Positions 1 to 9,479 of a stretch of 37,738 nt of DNA are shown one piece after another; the stretch's first letter is position 1; every line of letters begins with the position of its first letter. The notes under the pieces were generated by a model. That model had not been told where the DNA came from and searched no databases. It saw only the letters and a program-made list of their open reading frames with translations. The position numbers and the translations under genes were made by a program. This DNA comes from Rickettsiales bacterium (GTDB lineage: Bacteria > Pseudomonadota > Alphaproteobacteria > Rickettsiales > Rickettsiaceae), in contig CANGIW010000007.1 in NCBI GenBank assembly GCA_947454145.1, forward strand, positions 1 to 37,738, read 5' to 3'.

Positions 1-33
1 ATGGGTTTTGTTCAAGCTACTGTTAAGCTTTAG
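1..33 (+). CDS. 3' end of a tandem paralogue of the outer-membrane protein at 175-1101 (partial)
   Basis: Only the last codons lie in the window. Frame 1 reads MGFVQATVKL and then TAG. The next gene ends MVFFQATVKL-TAG, and the two DNA tails are nearly identical (both end in the same 20-base stretch before and including the stop). I therefore read this as the C-terminus of a paralogue directly upstream in the same orientation, making a tandem family. The first ATG here is an internal codon, not a start. Nothing can be said about the rest of the protein. Confidence 0.55.
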   Translation: MGFVQATVKL

Positions 34-133
34 TTTGTTATTGTTTTTAACTTGTATTTATTGTAAAATTACTTCGTGAAACCTAATTTATTAAAAATAA
101 AGAAGTTGATTTTTTGTATATTACCAATTATTA

Positions 134-162
134 TTAATATTGTATTTAAAATACAATATTAA
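134..162. promoter_or_regulatory. Perfect 14-bp inverted repeat before the outer-membrane protein gene
   Basis: TTAATATTGTATTT (134-147) is followed by one A and then by its exact reverse complement (149-162). The palindrome ends 12 bases before the ATG at 175. It could be an operator for a dimeric repressor, a hairpin in the 5' leader that hides the ribosome-binding region, or a terminator for the upstream paralogue, although no T-run follows. The symmetry is seen directly; the role is inferred. Confidence 0.5.
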
Positions 163-174
163 AATTTGTGAATT

Positions 175-1101
175 ATGAATAAAATAATAAAAAAATTACA
201 TAAAACTCTTTTTTCTTTAGCTTGCTCGAGTTTTGCAATATCCATATTCTCTTTTTCTGCTGGAGCCAATATAAGGGCCGCAAGAGATTTACTACTCAAC
301 AGCTCATTTGCTAGCAGCGATCACATCTTAAGTAGGTTAAATCTTTCTGCTGCTGCAATATTATCAGGTGAAATAGACCCCGGTTTTTTTGTACACTTTG
401 ATGATTTAGTTGAGCTTCATAATTTAGGCAAAAATATACATTTAGGAGGCTATTTTTTAAAGTCATCTGAATTTGGATTGGGTGCATATATTAAATTCAA
501 CTTTACAAACAATTTTTATCTAGGGGCAAACATTGGGTTTAAGGGAGGTAATATATCGATATTATCTAATGATTATGCTGATAGAATTATAATGCCTGAT
601 GATGACCCTCCCCTACAACCCTTTATATTTTTTGGTAATAAAATATCTATAGCTGAAAATACTAACTTATCTACAGAATTATCTTGTGGTGCATCTTTTA
701 ATACTGATATTTACTATTTTGTGGAGAAGAATTATACTAATCAAACAAAAGACAAAGACTTGGATCAGGTATCATCTGATAATGAAATGCCGTCGCCAAC
801 AAACAACTTTGCTAGGGATACATCTAAAAAACAGGAGACTCTGTTAGATTTAAATTTAAATATAGGGTTGGATTTTAAAATTGCAGAATTTAATGTAGCG
901 ACAAGATTTTCAGATTTTATTGGTGATTTTATTGGTGTGGCGGGAAAAGACTCTGACAAGTACTTTATAGGAACTCCTGCATTCACAATCAGCGCTAATA
1001 CAGATACATCTTGGGCTTTTTTATCATTTGGTGCAAAAACAAATTTAGAATTTGCAATAGAACCCATCATGGTTTTTTTTCAAGCTACTGTTAAGCTTTA
1101 G
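175..1101 (+). CDS. Putative outer-membrane beta-barrel surface protein
   Basis: The 308-residue product starts with a typical Sec signal peptide: basic residues at 2-10, a hydrophobic core at about 12-27, and a probable cut near the SAGA-N junction (about 29-32). The mature part alternates short amphipathic strands with turns (for example LGAYIKFNFTNNFYLGANIG near residues 102-121) and ends in a strand-like FFQATVKL, as expected for a small porin-like or surface-antigen barrel. The middle (about 190-220) is polar and probably an exposed loop. The preceding partial gene is a paralogue, so this is a tandem surface-protein locus. Such families in Rickettsiales often vary between strains. I do not recognise the specific family. 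The start is the first ATG after the palindrome at 134-162. Confidence 0.7.
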   Translation: MNKIIKKLHKTLFSLACSSFAISIFSFSAGANIRAARDLLLNSSFASSDHILSRLNLSAAAILSGEIDPGFFVHFDDLVELHNLGKNIHLGGYFLKSSEFGLGAYIKFNFTNNFYLGANIGFKGGNISILSNDYADRIIMPDDDPPLQPFIFFGNKISIAENTNLSTELSCGASFNTDIYYFVEKNYTNQTKDKDLDQVSSDNEMPSPTNNFARDTSKKQETLLDLNLNIGLDFKIAEFNVATRFSDFIGDFIGVAGKDSDKYFIGTPAFTISANTDTSWAFLSFGAKTNLEFAIEPIMVFFQATVKL

Positions 1102-1224
1102 ATGTATCCTCATATATTTAGATTATACCTAAATATATCGATGAATTAAGCAATTGTGTTGCTATTGATTATAGCGTAAACTAGATACTAAGACATATTT
1201 CTAACAGCAGATTAGTTTTAGCGC

Positions 1225-4200
1225 GTGACCGATAATAATTTCGTCCATTTAAGAGTAAAGAGCTCATATTCTTTACTCTCTAGTGTTTTAAAAATACCAT
1301 CCATTATCAATTTAGCTGCAAAGCATAATATGCAGGCTATAGCTCTTACTGATAGTAATAATTTATTTGCTTTACTAGAATTTTCTATGGCTGCTGCTAA
1401 AGAAAAGATACAACCTATCTGCGGAGTGAGCGTTAATTTGCTTTATGAGCATGATCACAAAGCATATTTAGCAGAAATTTTGTTGTTGGCAAAAGATAAT
1501 CAAGGATATGAGAATTTATTAAACCTTGTAAGCACCATATATTTAAATAATCAAAGACACCCCTGGGAACATATAACTTTTGCAGATCTCATACAATATA
1601 ATACTGGGCTAATTATGCTATCAGGTTATGATAACGGTGTAATTGGAGAGCTGATTTATAGAGGCTATGAGGATAAAGCTAAATATTATGCCAATTATTT
1701 CAACGATATTTTTGGAGACAGATTTTATTTTGAAATAATGCGCCACGGCCTTGAAAAACAAAAAATCATTGAATCACGCTATTTAAAGCTATCTTTGGAA
1801 CTTGATATACCTATTGTTGCTACAAATAATGTGTTATTTGCTTCAATAGAAGATCACGATAAACACGATACATTGCTTTGCATAGCTTCTGGTAAATTAA
1901 AATCAGAGACTAGCCGTCCTACTGTTAGCAATCAATGTTATTTTAAGTCTCCGACAGAAATGTCTAAAACTTTTGCCAACTTACCTTCAGCAATCAGCAA
2001 TAGTGCTTATATTTCTCAGCGCTGCGCAGTTATGGCTACAACCAATCCACCAATATTGCCTAGCTTTGCAAACAAAGATATAAGCGAAGAGGATACTCTA
2101 AAATTAAAAGTTAATAATGGTCTAAATTTGCGTCTTAGTAATAAATTTAAATATGAAAAGATTGCCGATACAAAAGAACAATATAAAATAATAGAAATTT
2201 ATCAAGCTCGCTTAGATTATGAGCTAAAGATTATTTGTGATATGAAATTTGCTGGCTATTTTTTGATAGTGTCAGATTTTATTGAATGGAGCAAAAATAA
2301 TAATATTTCTGTGGGGCCTGGTAGGGGCTCTGTAGTTGGTTCAATTATAGCCTGGTCTTTAAGAATAACAGATTTAGATCCTATAAAATTTGGATTGCTT
2401 TTTGAAAGATTTTTGAACCCCGAACGTGTTTCAATGCCTGATATAGATATTGATTTTTGTCAAGAACGTCGTGATGAAGTATTAAAGTATATAACCCAAA
2501 AATATGGTGCGAATAGAGTAGCTAACATTATTACTTTTGGTAGCATGCAGGCAAAGGCTGTTATAAAAGATGTCTCTAGAGTTTTGGGTCTGCGTTATGA
2601 TATAGCTAATTCTATAACAGAATTAGTACCCTTTAATGCCGTCAATCCCGTAACTTTATCCCAGGCTATAGAACAAGTGCCAGAACTAAGAAATGCTTAT
2701 CAAGGTAAGGGGTTATTTAGCTTGGAATTACGTGACTATGAAGATCCAAAACAAACTAATAGCTTGATAAAAAAAGTATTAGATAATGCTCTTACGCTTG
2801 AAGGATTACAACGTCACGTTTCTATGCATGCCGCTGGAATAGTAATTTCTGGAGAAGAATTATTAAAACTTGTACCTATATATCGTGATAGTAACTCCCA
2901 AAATAACGTAATTCAGTATTCAATGAAATATGCAGAATTAGTTGGATTGGTAAAATTTGATCTTTTGGGCTTACAAACCCTTACACTTATTTCAAAAACT
3001 TTAGAATTACTAGTAGCTGAAGGTATCATTATCGATATTAGTAATATATCTTTGGATGACAAAAAAACTTATAAACTCTTGTCCTCTGGCGATACTAACG
3101 GGGTATTTCAATTTGAAAGCTTCGGAATGAAAGACAGTATAAAAAAAATTAAACCCGATTCAATAGAAGATCTTATAGCATTAGGAGCTTTATATAGACC
3201 AGGGCCAATGGATAATATTCCAACTTATGTTGCTTGTAAACACAAAAAACAAGAGCCAGATTACCTACATCCCTTGTTAGAACAAGTTTTGAAGGAAACA
3301 TACGGGGTAATAATTTACCAAGAACAAGTTATGGAAATAGCAAAAATACTTGGTGGTTATTCTTTAGGCTCTGCAGATTTACTTAGAAGAGCTATGGGTA
3401 AAAAAATTAAGTCTGAGATGGATGCTCAAGAGAAACTTTTTATGCAAGGCGCTGCTACAAAAAATGTTGATGTGGATCAAGCTAGAGAGATTTTTGCATC
3501 AGTTGCAAAATTTGCAGGCTACGGTTTTAACAAATCCCATGCTGCTGGATATGCTTTCATATCATATCAAACTGCATATTTGAAAGCTAATTATTTACCA
3601 GAATTCTTAATAGCTTGCCTAAATCTTGACATAAATGATCAAAGCAAAATTAATAGTTTTGTGCAAGAAGCTCACACTAGGGAAATAGCAATTTTACCCC
3701 CAGATGTTAATAATTCCAAAAGTAATTTTGTTATAAAAAAAATTTCTAAGAAAAAAAATATTGTCTTTGGTTTAGCTGCTATTAAATCTATCAGCCATAA
3801 TCTTGGCGAAGCTATTGAAAAAGAAAGTGCAAAGAAAAAATTCATTAGTATTTTCGATTTTATTGAACGTGTACCTATGCGTTTATTAAATAAGCGAGCT
3901 TTAGAACATATGATACTTGCGGGTTGTTTTAGCAGTTTACATGCAAATGCCCGACAATTAGTAGAAAATATTGATCTAATAATGTCTCATGGTGCTTTGA
4001 ATGAAAGTGAAAAAAATTCCCATCAGTTTAGTTTAATTCCCCTATCATTAAACGCGCCTAAGATGAAGGAAGTGGGTGAAGATTTTTCTCGAACGATAAA
4101 ATGCGAGCATGAGTTTGATTTGCTCGGTGTTTTTTTAACCTATCACCCAATGCTAAATTATAGAGCTCTTATCGGCAAGATGGCTATATATGATTCAAAA

Positions 4201-4698
4201 AAATTGGACTTACTTAGACGTGGTTCTTCTAATATAAAAATTGCTGGTATAATACAAAAGAAAGATATTCGTATGTCCGACAAGGGTGTTTTTGTATCCT
4301 TGCAACTATCTGATGAAATGGGTGTGTTTGATGTTACTATATTTAGTGATAGAATTTTCCAAAATTATAGTCATTTAATAGAAGTAAAAAAAAGGATTTT
4401 ATTAACCTGTGAAGCTTATAAAGACGAAACAAGCTTACGATTAAGTGTTGTGGATATTGAAGATTTAGATGAATTTGCTTTTAAAACAGCTATATCAAAT
4501 ATCAATTTAAATATTAGCTCCGAAGATAAGTTACATAAAATTACTAATTTTTTGAAATCTAAGGAACTTCAAGGCTCTGATGCACTAACAATCAATTTAT
4601 CGCTAAATTTGGATCATTCTCCCTTTGTAGCAAAAGTAAATATTACTGGCAATTTCAACTTAACCCTAGAAGATATAAAATCTCTAGAAACATTATAA
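1225..4698 (+). CDS. dnaE: DNA polymerase III alpha subunit
   Basis: Replicative DNA polymerase of the C family, the catalytic subunit of the chromosomal replicase. The 1157 residues match the usual DnaE length. In order: an N-terminal PHP domain (begins HLRVKSSYSLL; several metal-binding histidines of active PHP domains are replaced, so it is probably structural), the palm with VGPGRGSVVGS (about residues 371-381) and the aspartate triad in MPDIDIDFCQERR (about 410-422), the fingers and HhH region (YSLGSADLLRRAMGKK), and an OB fold near 1010-1060 (KIAGIIQKKDIRMSDKG). It starts with GTG at 1225; no better in-frame ATG precedes the conserved FVHLRV. Its TAA overlaps the next start by one base (TAATG), which suggests translational coupling. 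Confidence 0.97.
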   Translation: MTDNNFVHLRVKSSYSLLSSVLKIPSIINLAAKHNMQAIALTDSNNLFALLEFSMAAAKEKIQPICGVSVNLLYEHDHKAYLAEILLLAKDNQGYENLLNLVSTIYLNNQRHPWEHITFADLIQYNTGLIMLSGYDNGVIGELIYRGYEDKAKYYANYFNDIFGDRFYFEIMRHGLEKQKIIESRYLKLSLELDIPIVATNNVLFASIEDHDKHDTLLCIASGKLKSETSRPTVSNQCYFKSPTEMSKTFANLPSAISNSAYISQRCAVMATTNPPILPSFANKDISEEDTLKLKVNNGLNLRLSNKFKYEKIADTKEQYKIIEIYQARLDYELKIICDMKFAGYFLIVSDFIEWSKNNNISVGPGRGSVVGSIIAWSLRITDLDPIKFGLLFERFLNPERVSMPDIDIDFCQERRDEVLKYITQKYGANRVANIITFGSMQAKAVIKDVSRVLGLRYDIANSITELVPFNAVNPVTLSQAIEQVPELRNAYQGKGLFSLELRDYEDPKQTNSLIKKVLDNALTLEGLQRHVSMHAAGIVISGEELLKLVPIYRDSNSQNNVIQYSMKYAELVGLVKFDLLGLQTLTLISKTLELLVAEGIIIDISNISLDDKKTYKLLSSGDTNGVFQFESFGMKDSIKKIKPDSIEDLIALGALYRPGPMDNIPTYVACKHKKQEPDYLHPLLEQVLKETYGVIIYQEQVMEIAKILGGYSLGSADLLRRAMGKKIKSEMDAQEKLFMQGAATKNVDVDQAREIFASVAKFAGYGFNKSHAAGYAFISYQTAYLKANYLPEFLIACLNLDINDQSKINSFVQEAHTREIAILPPDVNNSKSNFVIKKISKKKNIVFGLAAIKSISHNLGEAIEKESAKKKFISIFDFIERVPMRLLNKRALEHMILAGCFSSLHANARQLVENIDLIMSHGALNESEKNSHQFSLIPLSLNAPKMKEVGEDFSRTIKCEHEFDLLGVFLTYHPMLNYRALIGKMAIYDSKKLDLLRRGSSNIKIAGIIQKKDIRMSDKGVFVSLQLSDEMGVFDVTIFSDRIFQNYSHLIEVKKRILLTCEAYKDETSLRLSVVDIEDLDEFAFKTAISNINLNISSEDKLHKITNFLKSKELQGSDALTINLSLNLDHSPFVAKVNITGNFNLTLEDIKSLETL

Positions 4699-6458
4699 TG
4701 ACAGATATAGCTATGAATCATTCTATTAGGAATTCAAGAATATTTAATGATTTTTCCCGTATATTAGCTTCTTCAAATTTAGACGGCTATATTTTTTCTT
4801 CCACTGATGAATATCAAAATGAATATATAGCTGAATGTGACAATCGCATTAAATATTTGACAGCATTTAGTGGATCTTTTGCTATCGTAATTGTTTTTCA
4901 AAATGAAGGATATTTTTTTACTGATGGCAGATATTTAACTCAGGCTCAAAATCAAATAGATGTAAAATTTTTTAAAATTCACAACATAAAAGAATTAGCT
5001 GAATTTAATTGGCCGAATTATGTAACAAAATTATCTATAGGTTATAATTCAAGAATTTTTACTCCACATTCTTTGAAATATTTCCCAAATTTACAATTAT
5101 TGCCTGATAATCACAATTTATTTGATCAAATTTGGTATAATAGACCCGCCGCCTCCCAAAGAGAAGCGTTTATATATTCAATAGAATATAGCGGGCAAAG
5201 CCATAAATCAAAATTAGATGATCTTCGTAAAATTATTATTAATAAAAATGCAAAAACATTATTACTAACAAATAGCGAATCTATTTGTTGGTTACTAAAC
5301 ATACGCGGCCATGACATGGATTTTTGTCCTTTATTAAATGCATATGCTAGCATACATCTTAATCAATTAGAGGTTTTTACTAATTTAGCTAAAGTTTCTA
5401 AATCCCTGATAGATCAATTTGATGATGTTGAATTTTTTGATTTTAAAGACCTAGAACAAAAAATGAAACAAATAGAAGATAAAATTTTAATTGATGAACA
5501 AAACACCTCAGTTTATTTATTATCCTTATTAGATCAAACTCAAATAGAAAATACTACTGATCCTTGCCTTTTAATGCGCGCTATCAAAAATGATACTGAA
5601 ATAAATCTGAGTATACAAATACATATTTATGATGCTAAAGCGATATGCGAAACTATAACTAAAATAAAATTAGAGCTAGAACAAGATATTGTTATTTCTG
5701 AGCACGATATATCTTTAGTGTTGAAATCTGAACGTAGCAAAAATAAAAATTATTTATGCGAATCTTTTGCAGCTATTTGTGGATATAAAGAAAATGCTGC
5801 AATAATCCATTACCGCGCTGAGAAAAATAATTCAAATAACAAAATTTTAAAAAAGGAAGGGCTGCTTTTAATTGATTCCGGTGGACATTATTTAGGCGGT
5901 ACAACTGATGTAACTCGTACTATTGCTCTGGGCGATGTTACTACTGAACAAAGAATATTATATACTAATGTTTTAAAAGGTCACATTGCTCTTGCAAAAT
6001 CCATTTTTCTCCAAGGCTCAAATGGAGCTAATTTAGATATTCTTGCAAGACAATTTTTATGGCAACATGGCTATGATTATCCTCACGGCACAGGTCATGG
6101 TGTTGGTAACCTTCTTAATGTTCATGAAGGTCCTCATTCAATAAATCAGCGCAATACTCAAATTTTAAAAAAAAATATGATTATTTCAAATGAACCTGGG
6201 TTTTATTGCCCGAATGATTTTGGAATAAGAATAGAAAATTTACTTTATATTGCACAAAGTAAATACACCAATTTTCTATGTTTTAAAAATTTAACCTTAT
6301 TACCTTACGACAAAGAATTGATAAATTTGTCTATGCTAGAAAACAATGAAATAGAATATCTAAAGCAATATTATTTGGAAATAGATGAATTGATAACTCC
6401 GTTACTAAGCTCCCCTGCTAAAGCTTGGTTAAGAAACGAGTTATCAATATTTCTTTAG
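4698..6458 (+). CDS. pepP: Xaa-Pro aminopeptidase, M24B family, long three-domain form
   Basis: Cytoplasmic dinuclear metallopeptidase that releases N-terminal residues preceding proline. At 586 residues it is the long form with two creatinase-like N-terminal domains and a C-terminal pita-bread domain, like eukaryotic aminopeptidase P1, rather than the shorter (about 440-residue) E. coli PepP. The metal ligands are visible: Asp in LIDSGG (about 393), Asp in TTDVTRT (about 405), His in HGTGHGVG (about 467), Glu in NEPGFY (about 498) and Glu in GIRIENLL (about 512). A C-terminal extension follows (YDKELINLSMLENNEIEYL). The ATG shares its first base with the dnaE stop, so the two are probably co-translated. 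The gene symbol is by family; the name could differ in this lineage. Confidence 0.9.
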   Translation: MTDIAMNHSIRNSRIFNDFSRILASSNLDGYIFSSTDEYQNEYIAECDNRIKYLTAFSGSFAIVIVFQNEGYFFTDGRYLTQAQNQIDVKFFKIHNIKELAEFNWPNYVTKLSIGYNSRIFTPHSLKYFPNLQLLPDNHNLFDQIWYNRPAASQREAFIYSIEYSGQSHKSKLDDLRKIIINKNAKTLLLTNSESICWLLNIRGHDMDFCPLLNAYASIHLNQLEVFTNLAKVSKSLIDQFDDVEFFDFKDLEQKMKQIEDKILIDEQNTSVYLLSLLDQTQIENTTDPCLLMRAIKNDTEINLSIQIHIYDAKAICETITKIKLELEQDIVISEHDISLVLKSERSKNKNYLCESFAAICGYKENAAIIHYRAEKNNSNNKILKKEGLLLIDSGGHYLGGTTDVTRTIALGDVTTEQRILYTNVLKGHIALAKSIFLQGSNGANLDILARQFLWQHGYDYPHGTGHGVGNLLNVHEGPHSINQRNTQILKKNMIISNEPGFYCPNDFGIRIENLLYIAQSKYTNFLCFKNLTLLPYDKELINLSMLENNEIEYLKQYYLEIDELITPLLSSPAKAWLRNELSIFL

Positions 6459-6562
6459 TATTCATAAGTAATAATCATGATATTCTTCTTGCTTTTTGCT
6501 TTTGCCAAATGTAGATTTACTTATATGTAACAATTATCTACGCAGCTTTTGTATTGCTTATC

Positions 6563-7711
6563 ATGTCATTACTTCCCATTAATACTGTAGAGTTAGCTAA
6601 AAAATTAATAAATTTTCCTTCTATAACACCTTCAGACAAAGGTTGTTTAGAATATATAGCCCAATTGCTTGAAAAGCATGGGTTTATTTGCGATTTAAAA
6701 GTTTTTGGCCCCAAGGATGAAGAAACTACCAATTTATACGCTTGTTACCACAATAAAGGTCCTAATATATGCTTTGTTGGACATATTGATGTGGTTCCTA
6801 CTGGGCCTTTAATTTCTTGGGCTGCTTCTCCTTTTGAAGATACCGATTTAAAAGATGGATATGTTTACGGAAGGGGGGCAGTAGATATGAAAGGGCCTTT
6901 GGCTGCCATGCTTGCTGCTGCTATTAATTTTGTTACATCTAAACTATTTTCAGGCTCTATCAGTTTTTTATTAACTTCAGATGAAGAAGGTAAGGCAACA
7001 TATGGCACCCCTATGATGCTTAAGTGGTTAAAAGAAAATCGAAATCTGTCAATTGATTTTGCTTTGGTGGGGGAACCTAGTTGTAAAAATGTTATAGGTG
7101 ATCAGATTGCTCTTGGAAGACGTGGTAGTATTAATTTTGATTTAACAATTTATGGCAAACAAGGTCATGTTGCATATCAAGATGAGGCTATAAATCCTTT
7201 AACCATCACATCTAAAGTCTTGTATCAATTGATACATACTAAGTTAGATAAGGTGCCTAGTGAATATTTTTCTCCAACAAATTTGGAGCTTACTTCTGTA
7301 GATGTTGGAAATAATGCAACAAATATAATTCCTAATTCTGTAAATATTAGATTTAATATTAGATATAATGATTGCCACAATGAAAAAAGTTTAGTATCCT
7401 TGATAAAAACAATAATAAATGAATATAGCGATAGTTTTGAGTTAAAGCATATACATAGTGCTTTGCCGTTTTTTAATAAAGTTGACAAATATATCACATT
7501 ATTAAAGAGTGCAATAGAAGAAGAAACTGGGTTAAAACCTGTTTGTATAACTTCCGGCGGTACTTCTGATGCAAGATTTGTAATTGACTATTGTCAAGTC
7601 GTTGAATTTGGTGCATTATATAATCTAGCTCATCAAATTGATGAGTGTATAAGTTTTGAAGACTTAAAAAGATTGTATAACATTTATTATAAGTTTTTAG
7701 AAAAACTGTAG
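6563..7711 (+). CDS. dapE: Succinyl-diaminopimelate desuccinylase
   Basis: Zinc M20 peptidase of the lysine/meso-diaminopimelate pathway; it hydrolyses N-succinyl-LL-diaminopimelate. The product has 382 residues, the usual length. Counting from this start, the metal and catalytic residues stand at H74 and D76 (GHIDVVP), D108 (GRGAVDMKG), E141-E142 (TSDEEG), E171 (GEPS) and H357 (NLAHQIDE), all in the expected order, and a lid domain lies between about 180 and 290. I chose ATG 6563; an in-frame TTG at 6554 would add three residues and has no clear ribosome-binding site. Rickettsiales that keep peptidoglycan precursors retain dapE, which fits the genome type. Confidence 0.93.
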   Translation: MSLLPINTVELAKKLINFPSITPSDKGCLEYIAQLLEKHGFICDLKVFGPKDEETTNLYACYHNKGPNICFVGHIDVVPTGPLISWAASPFEDTDLKDGYVYGRGAVDMKGPLAAMLAAAINFVTSKLFSGSISFLLTSDEEGKATYGTPMMLKWLKENRNLSIDFALVGEPSCKNVIGDQIALGRRGSINFDLTIYGKQGHVAYQDEAINPLTITSKVLYQLIHTKLDKVPSEYFSPTNLELTSVDVGNNATNIIPNSVNIRFNIRYNDCHNEKSLVSLIKTIINEYSDSFELKHIHSALPFFNKVDKYITLLKSAIEEETGLKPVCITSGGTSDARFVIDYCQVVEFGALYNLAHQIDECISFEDLKRLYNIYYKFLEKL

Positions 7712-7772
7712 AAGAATTATTGCAAAAGATAATTTTGTTGGTAATTTAATATAGCGATTTGCTTTAAAAAAT

Positions 7773-7857
7773 GCGGGTGTGGCGGAATTGGTAGACGCGC
7801 TAGACTTAGGATCTAGTACCGTAAGGTGTGGGGGTTCAAGTCCCTCCATCCGCACCA
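7773..7857 (+). tRNA. tRNA-Leu, anticodon UAG
   Basis: An 85-base class II tRNA. The acceptor stem pairs GCGGGTG (7773-7779) with CATCCGC (7847-7853), followed by discriminator A and an encoded CCA. The anticodon stem CTAGA/TCTAG encloses the loop CTTAGGA, giving anticodon TAG at 7807-7809 (reads CUN leucine codons). The variable arm (about TACCGTAAGGTGT) and the T arm GGGGGTTCAAGTCCCTC are both present. It lies between dapE and tig on the same strand. Confidence 0.97.
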
Positions 7858-7932
7858 AATATTATGTATGTAAAAAAACGCAGCATACTTTCAGTTTTAT
7901 TATAATTTGTTACTTGTTTATTTTAAATATTT

Positions 7933-9258
7933 ATGGAATTAGTTCAATTAGAAAAATTAAAAGAAGATTCTTTGGTATATCAATATAAGGCTACTTTAGC
8001 AGATGAGCATGTTGCAAATCATACTAATACTGAATTAGAAAAAATACGCGCCAAAGAAAAAGTTCCAGGTTTTAGACCAGGTAAGGCTCCTTTAGAGATG
8101 ATAAAAAAACGTTATGAAGCTAGTGCAAGAATTAGTGTAATTGAAGATCTTTTAAACCAATCTCTTGATAAATTAGTTAAAGAAAATAGTTGGAGACTTA
8201 CTTCTGAGGCAAAAATTTCTAGTACAGAAAACGAAAATAAAACAGGTAATATTATTTCTTTTATTATCGATTTTGAAGTAATGCCAAAAATAGATTTTCC
8301 TGATTTTACCAAAATTGAATTAGAAAAAATCATTGTCGATATAGAAGCTAAAGATATAGAAGATCGTGAAAAATCAGTACTTAGATCTATAGATGACTTT
8401 TCTTCAGAATTTGATGGTTATTCCCAAGAAGAAGATAGAATTATAATAGACATAGAGATTGTATATAACGATCAAACTTTAGAGGGTTATATAAAAAAAG
8501 ATTATAAAACTATTGTTTCCAAAGACTTCGCATTAGAAGAATTTGATATTAAGTTAGGAGAAAAACTTATCTCAGTTAAAACAGGAGAAGTTCTAGAATT
8601 AAAAGGCAAATATAAAAATCCAAATTCAGAATTAAATGGTAAAGAAATTGTTGCAAAAATTTTGGTTAAGAAAATATTGCGCCCAGAATTTACTTCAGCA
8701 TCCCAAGAATTTATAGAAAGAATAGGGATAAAATCTATAGAAGACTTTAATAATTATATTAAAGGTTTGATGAAGAATGAATGTGACAATTTGATAGGAA
8801 TGATTAATAGAGTTAGGTTATTTAATATTTTAGAAAATTTATTAGAGTTTCCTATTCCACCAAGCTATTTAAAAAGTGAAATAGAAAAATTACACAAAGA
8901 TTTACCTAATGAATCTAAATCATCAAATAATTTAGAGAAAATTGCATTACGTCGCCTTAGAATAGGAATGTTACTAGCTGATTATTACGCAACAAAAAAC
9001 TTAAAAATTACTAATAAAGATATTATACAAGCAATTCAATCTACTTATGGCCAAGTTTCTAATCCTACTCTTGTTGAAAACGTTTTAAAGGCTATGGACA
9101 AAAACCCTACTTTAAGGTCTTCTATTATCAATAAAGCTATTGAAAATGTCTCTAGTAATAAGATATTTGAAGAAGCTAAATTGGTAGAAAAAAAATACAC
9201 CTACAATCAATTAGTAGATGAGTTAGAAAAATTTGATAAAGTGGCTTTAGAAAAATAA
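7933..9258 (+). CDS. tig: Trigger factor, ribosome-associated chaperone and peptidyl-prolyl isomerase
   Basis: Binds the ribosome exit tunnel and shields nascent chains. The product has 441 residues, the usual size. The N-terminal ribosome-binding domain holds the signature VPGFRPGKAP (about residues 44-53). The PPIase (FKBP-like) domain spans roughly 150-245, and the C-terminal helical substrate cradle runs from about 255 to the end (IGIKSIEDFNNYIKGLMK, then the LRRLRIGMLLADYYA region). The start MELVQLEKLKEDSLVYQYKA fits the family. The gene begins 75 bases after the tRNA, so both may share a transcript. Confidence 0.96.
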   Translation: MELVQLEKLKEDSLVYQYKATLADEHVANHTNTELEKIRAKEKVPGFRPGKAPLEMIKKRYEASARISVIEDLLNQSLDKLVKENSWRLTSEAKISSTENENKTGNIISFIIDFEVMPKIDFPDFTKIELEKIIVDIEAKDIEDREKSVLRSIDDFSSEFDGYSQEEDRIIIDIEIVYNDQTLEGYIKKDYKTIVSKDFALEEFDIKLGEKLISVKTGEVLELKGKYKNPNSELNGKEIVAKILVKKILRPEFTSASQEFIERIGIKSIEDFNNYIKGLMKNECDNLIGMINRVRLFNILENLLEFPIPPSYLKSEIEKLHKDLPNESKSSNNLEKIALRRLRIGMLLADYYATKNLKITNKDIIQAIQSTYGQVSNPTLVENVLKAMDKNPTLRSSIINKAIENVSSNKIFEEAKLVEKKYTYNQLVDELEKFDKVALEK

Positions 9259-9294
9259 AATTCATAGGCAGATATATTATATCTCTCTCAATGA

Positions 9295-9422
9295 TTAATT
9301 GTAATAAAGCTTAACCCACTTAAAAAAATTACTACTAAAAAGTTAAAAACAACTATACTTAATTGTAATAAAGCTTAACCCACTTAAAAAAATTACTACT
9401 AAAAAGTTAAAAACAACTATAC
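9295..9422. repeat. Exact tandem duplication, 2 x 64 bp
   Basis: Positions 9295-9358 and 9359-9422 are identical 64-base units, each beginning TTAATTGTAATAAAGCTTAA. They lie in the 221-base gap between the convergent genes tig and the 671-residue protein. No hairpin followed by a T-run is obvious inside a unit. Just upstream, 9265-9280 (TAGGCAGATATATTAT) repeats 11221-11236 inside the neighbouring gene, so this gap seems to have been built by duplication. Confidence 0.9.
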
Positions 9423-9479
9423 ATAAGTCTTTGTAACTCAAAGCTGTTTTTAAAGTTTGTCCCAAACCTTAATTTAACT

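Noticed and set aside
6554-6562. TTG start for dapE
   Set aside because: The ATG nine bases later fits the family start better and no ribosome-binding site favours the TTG.
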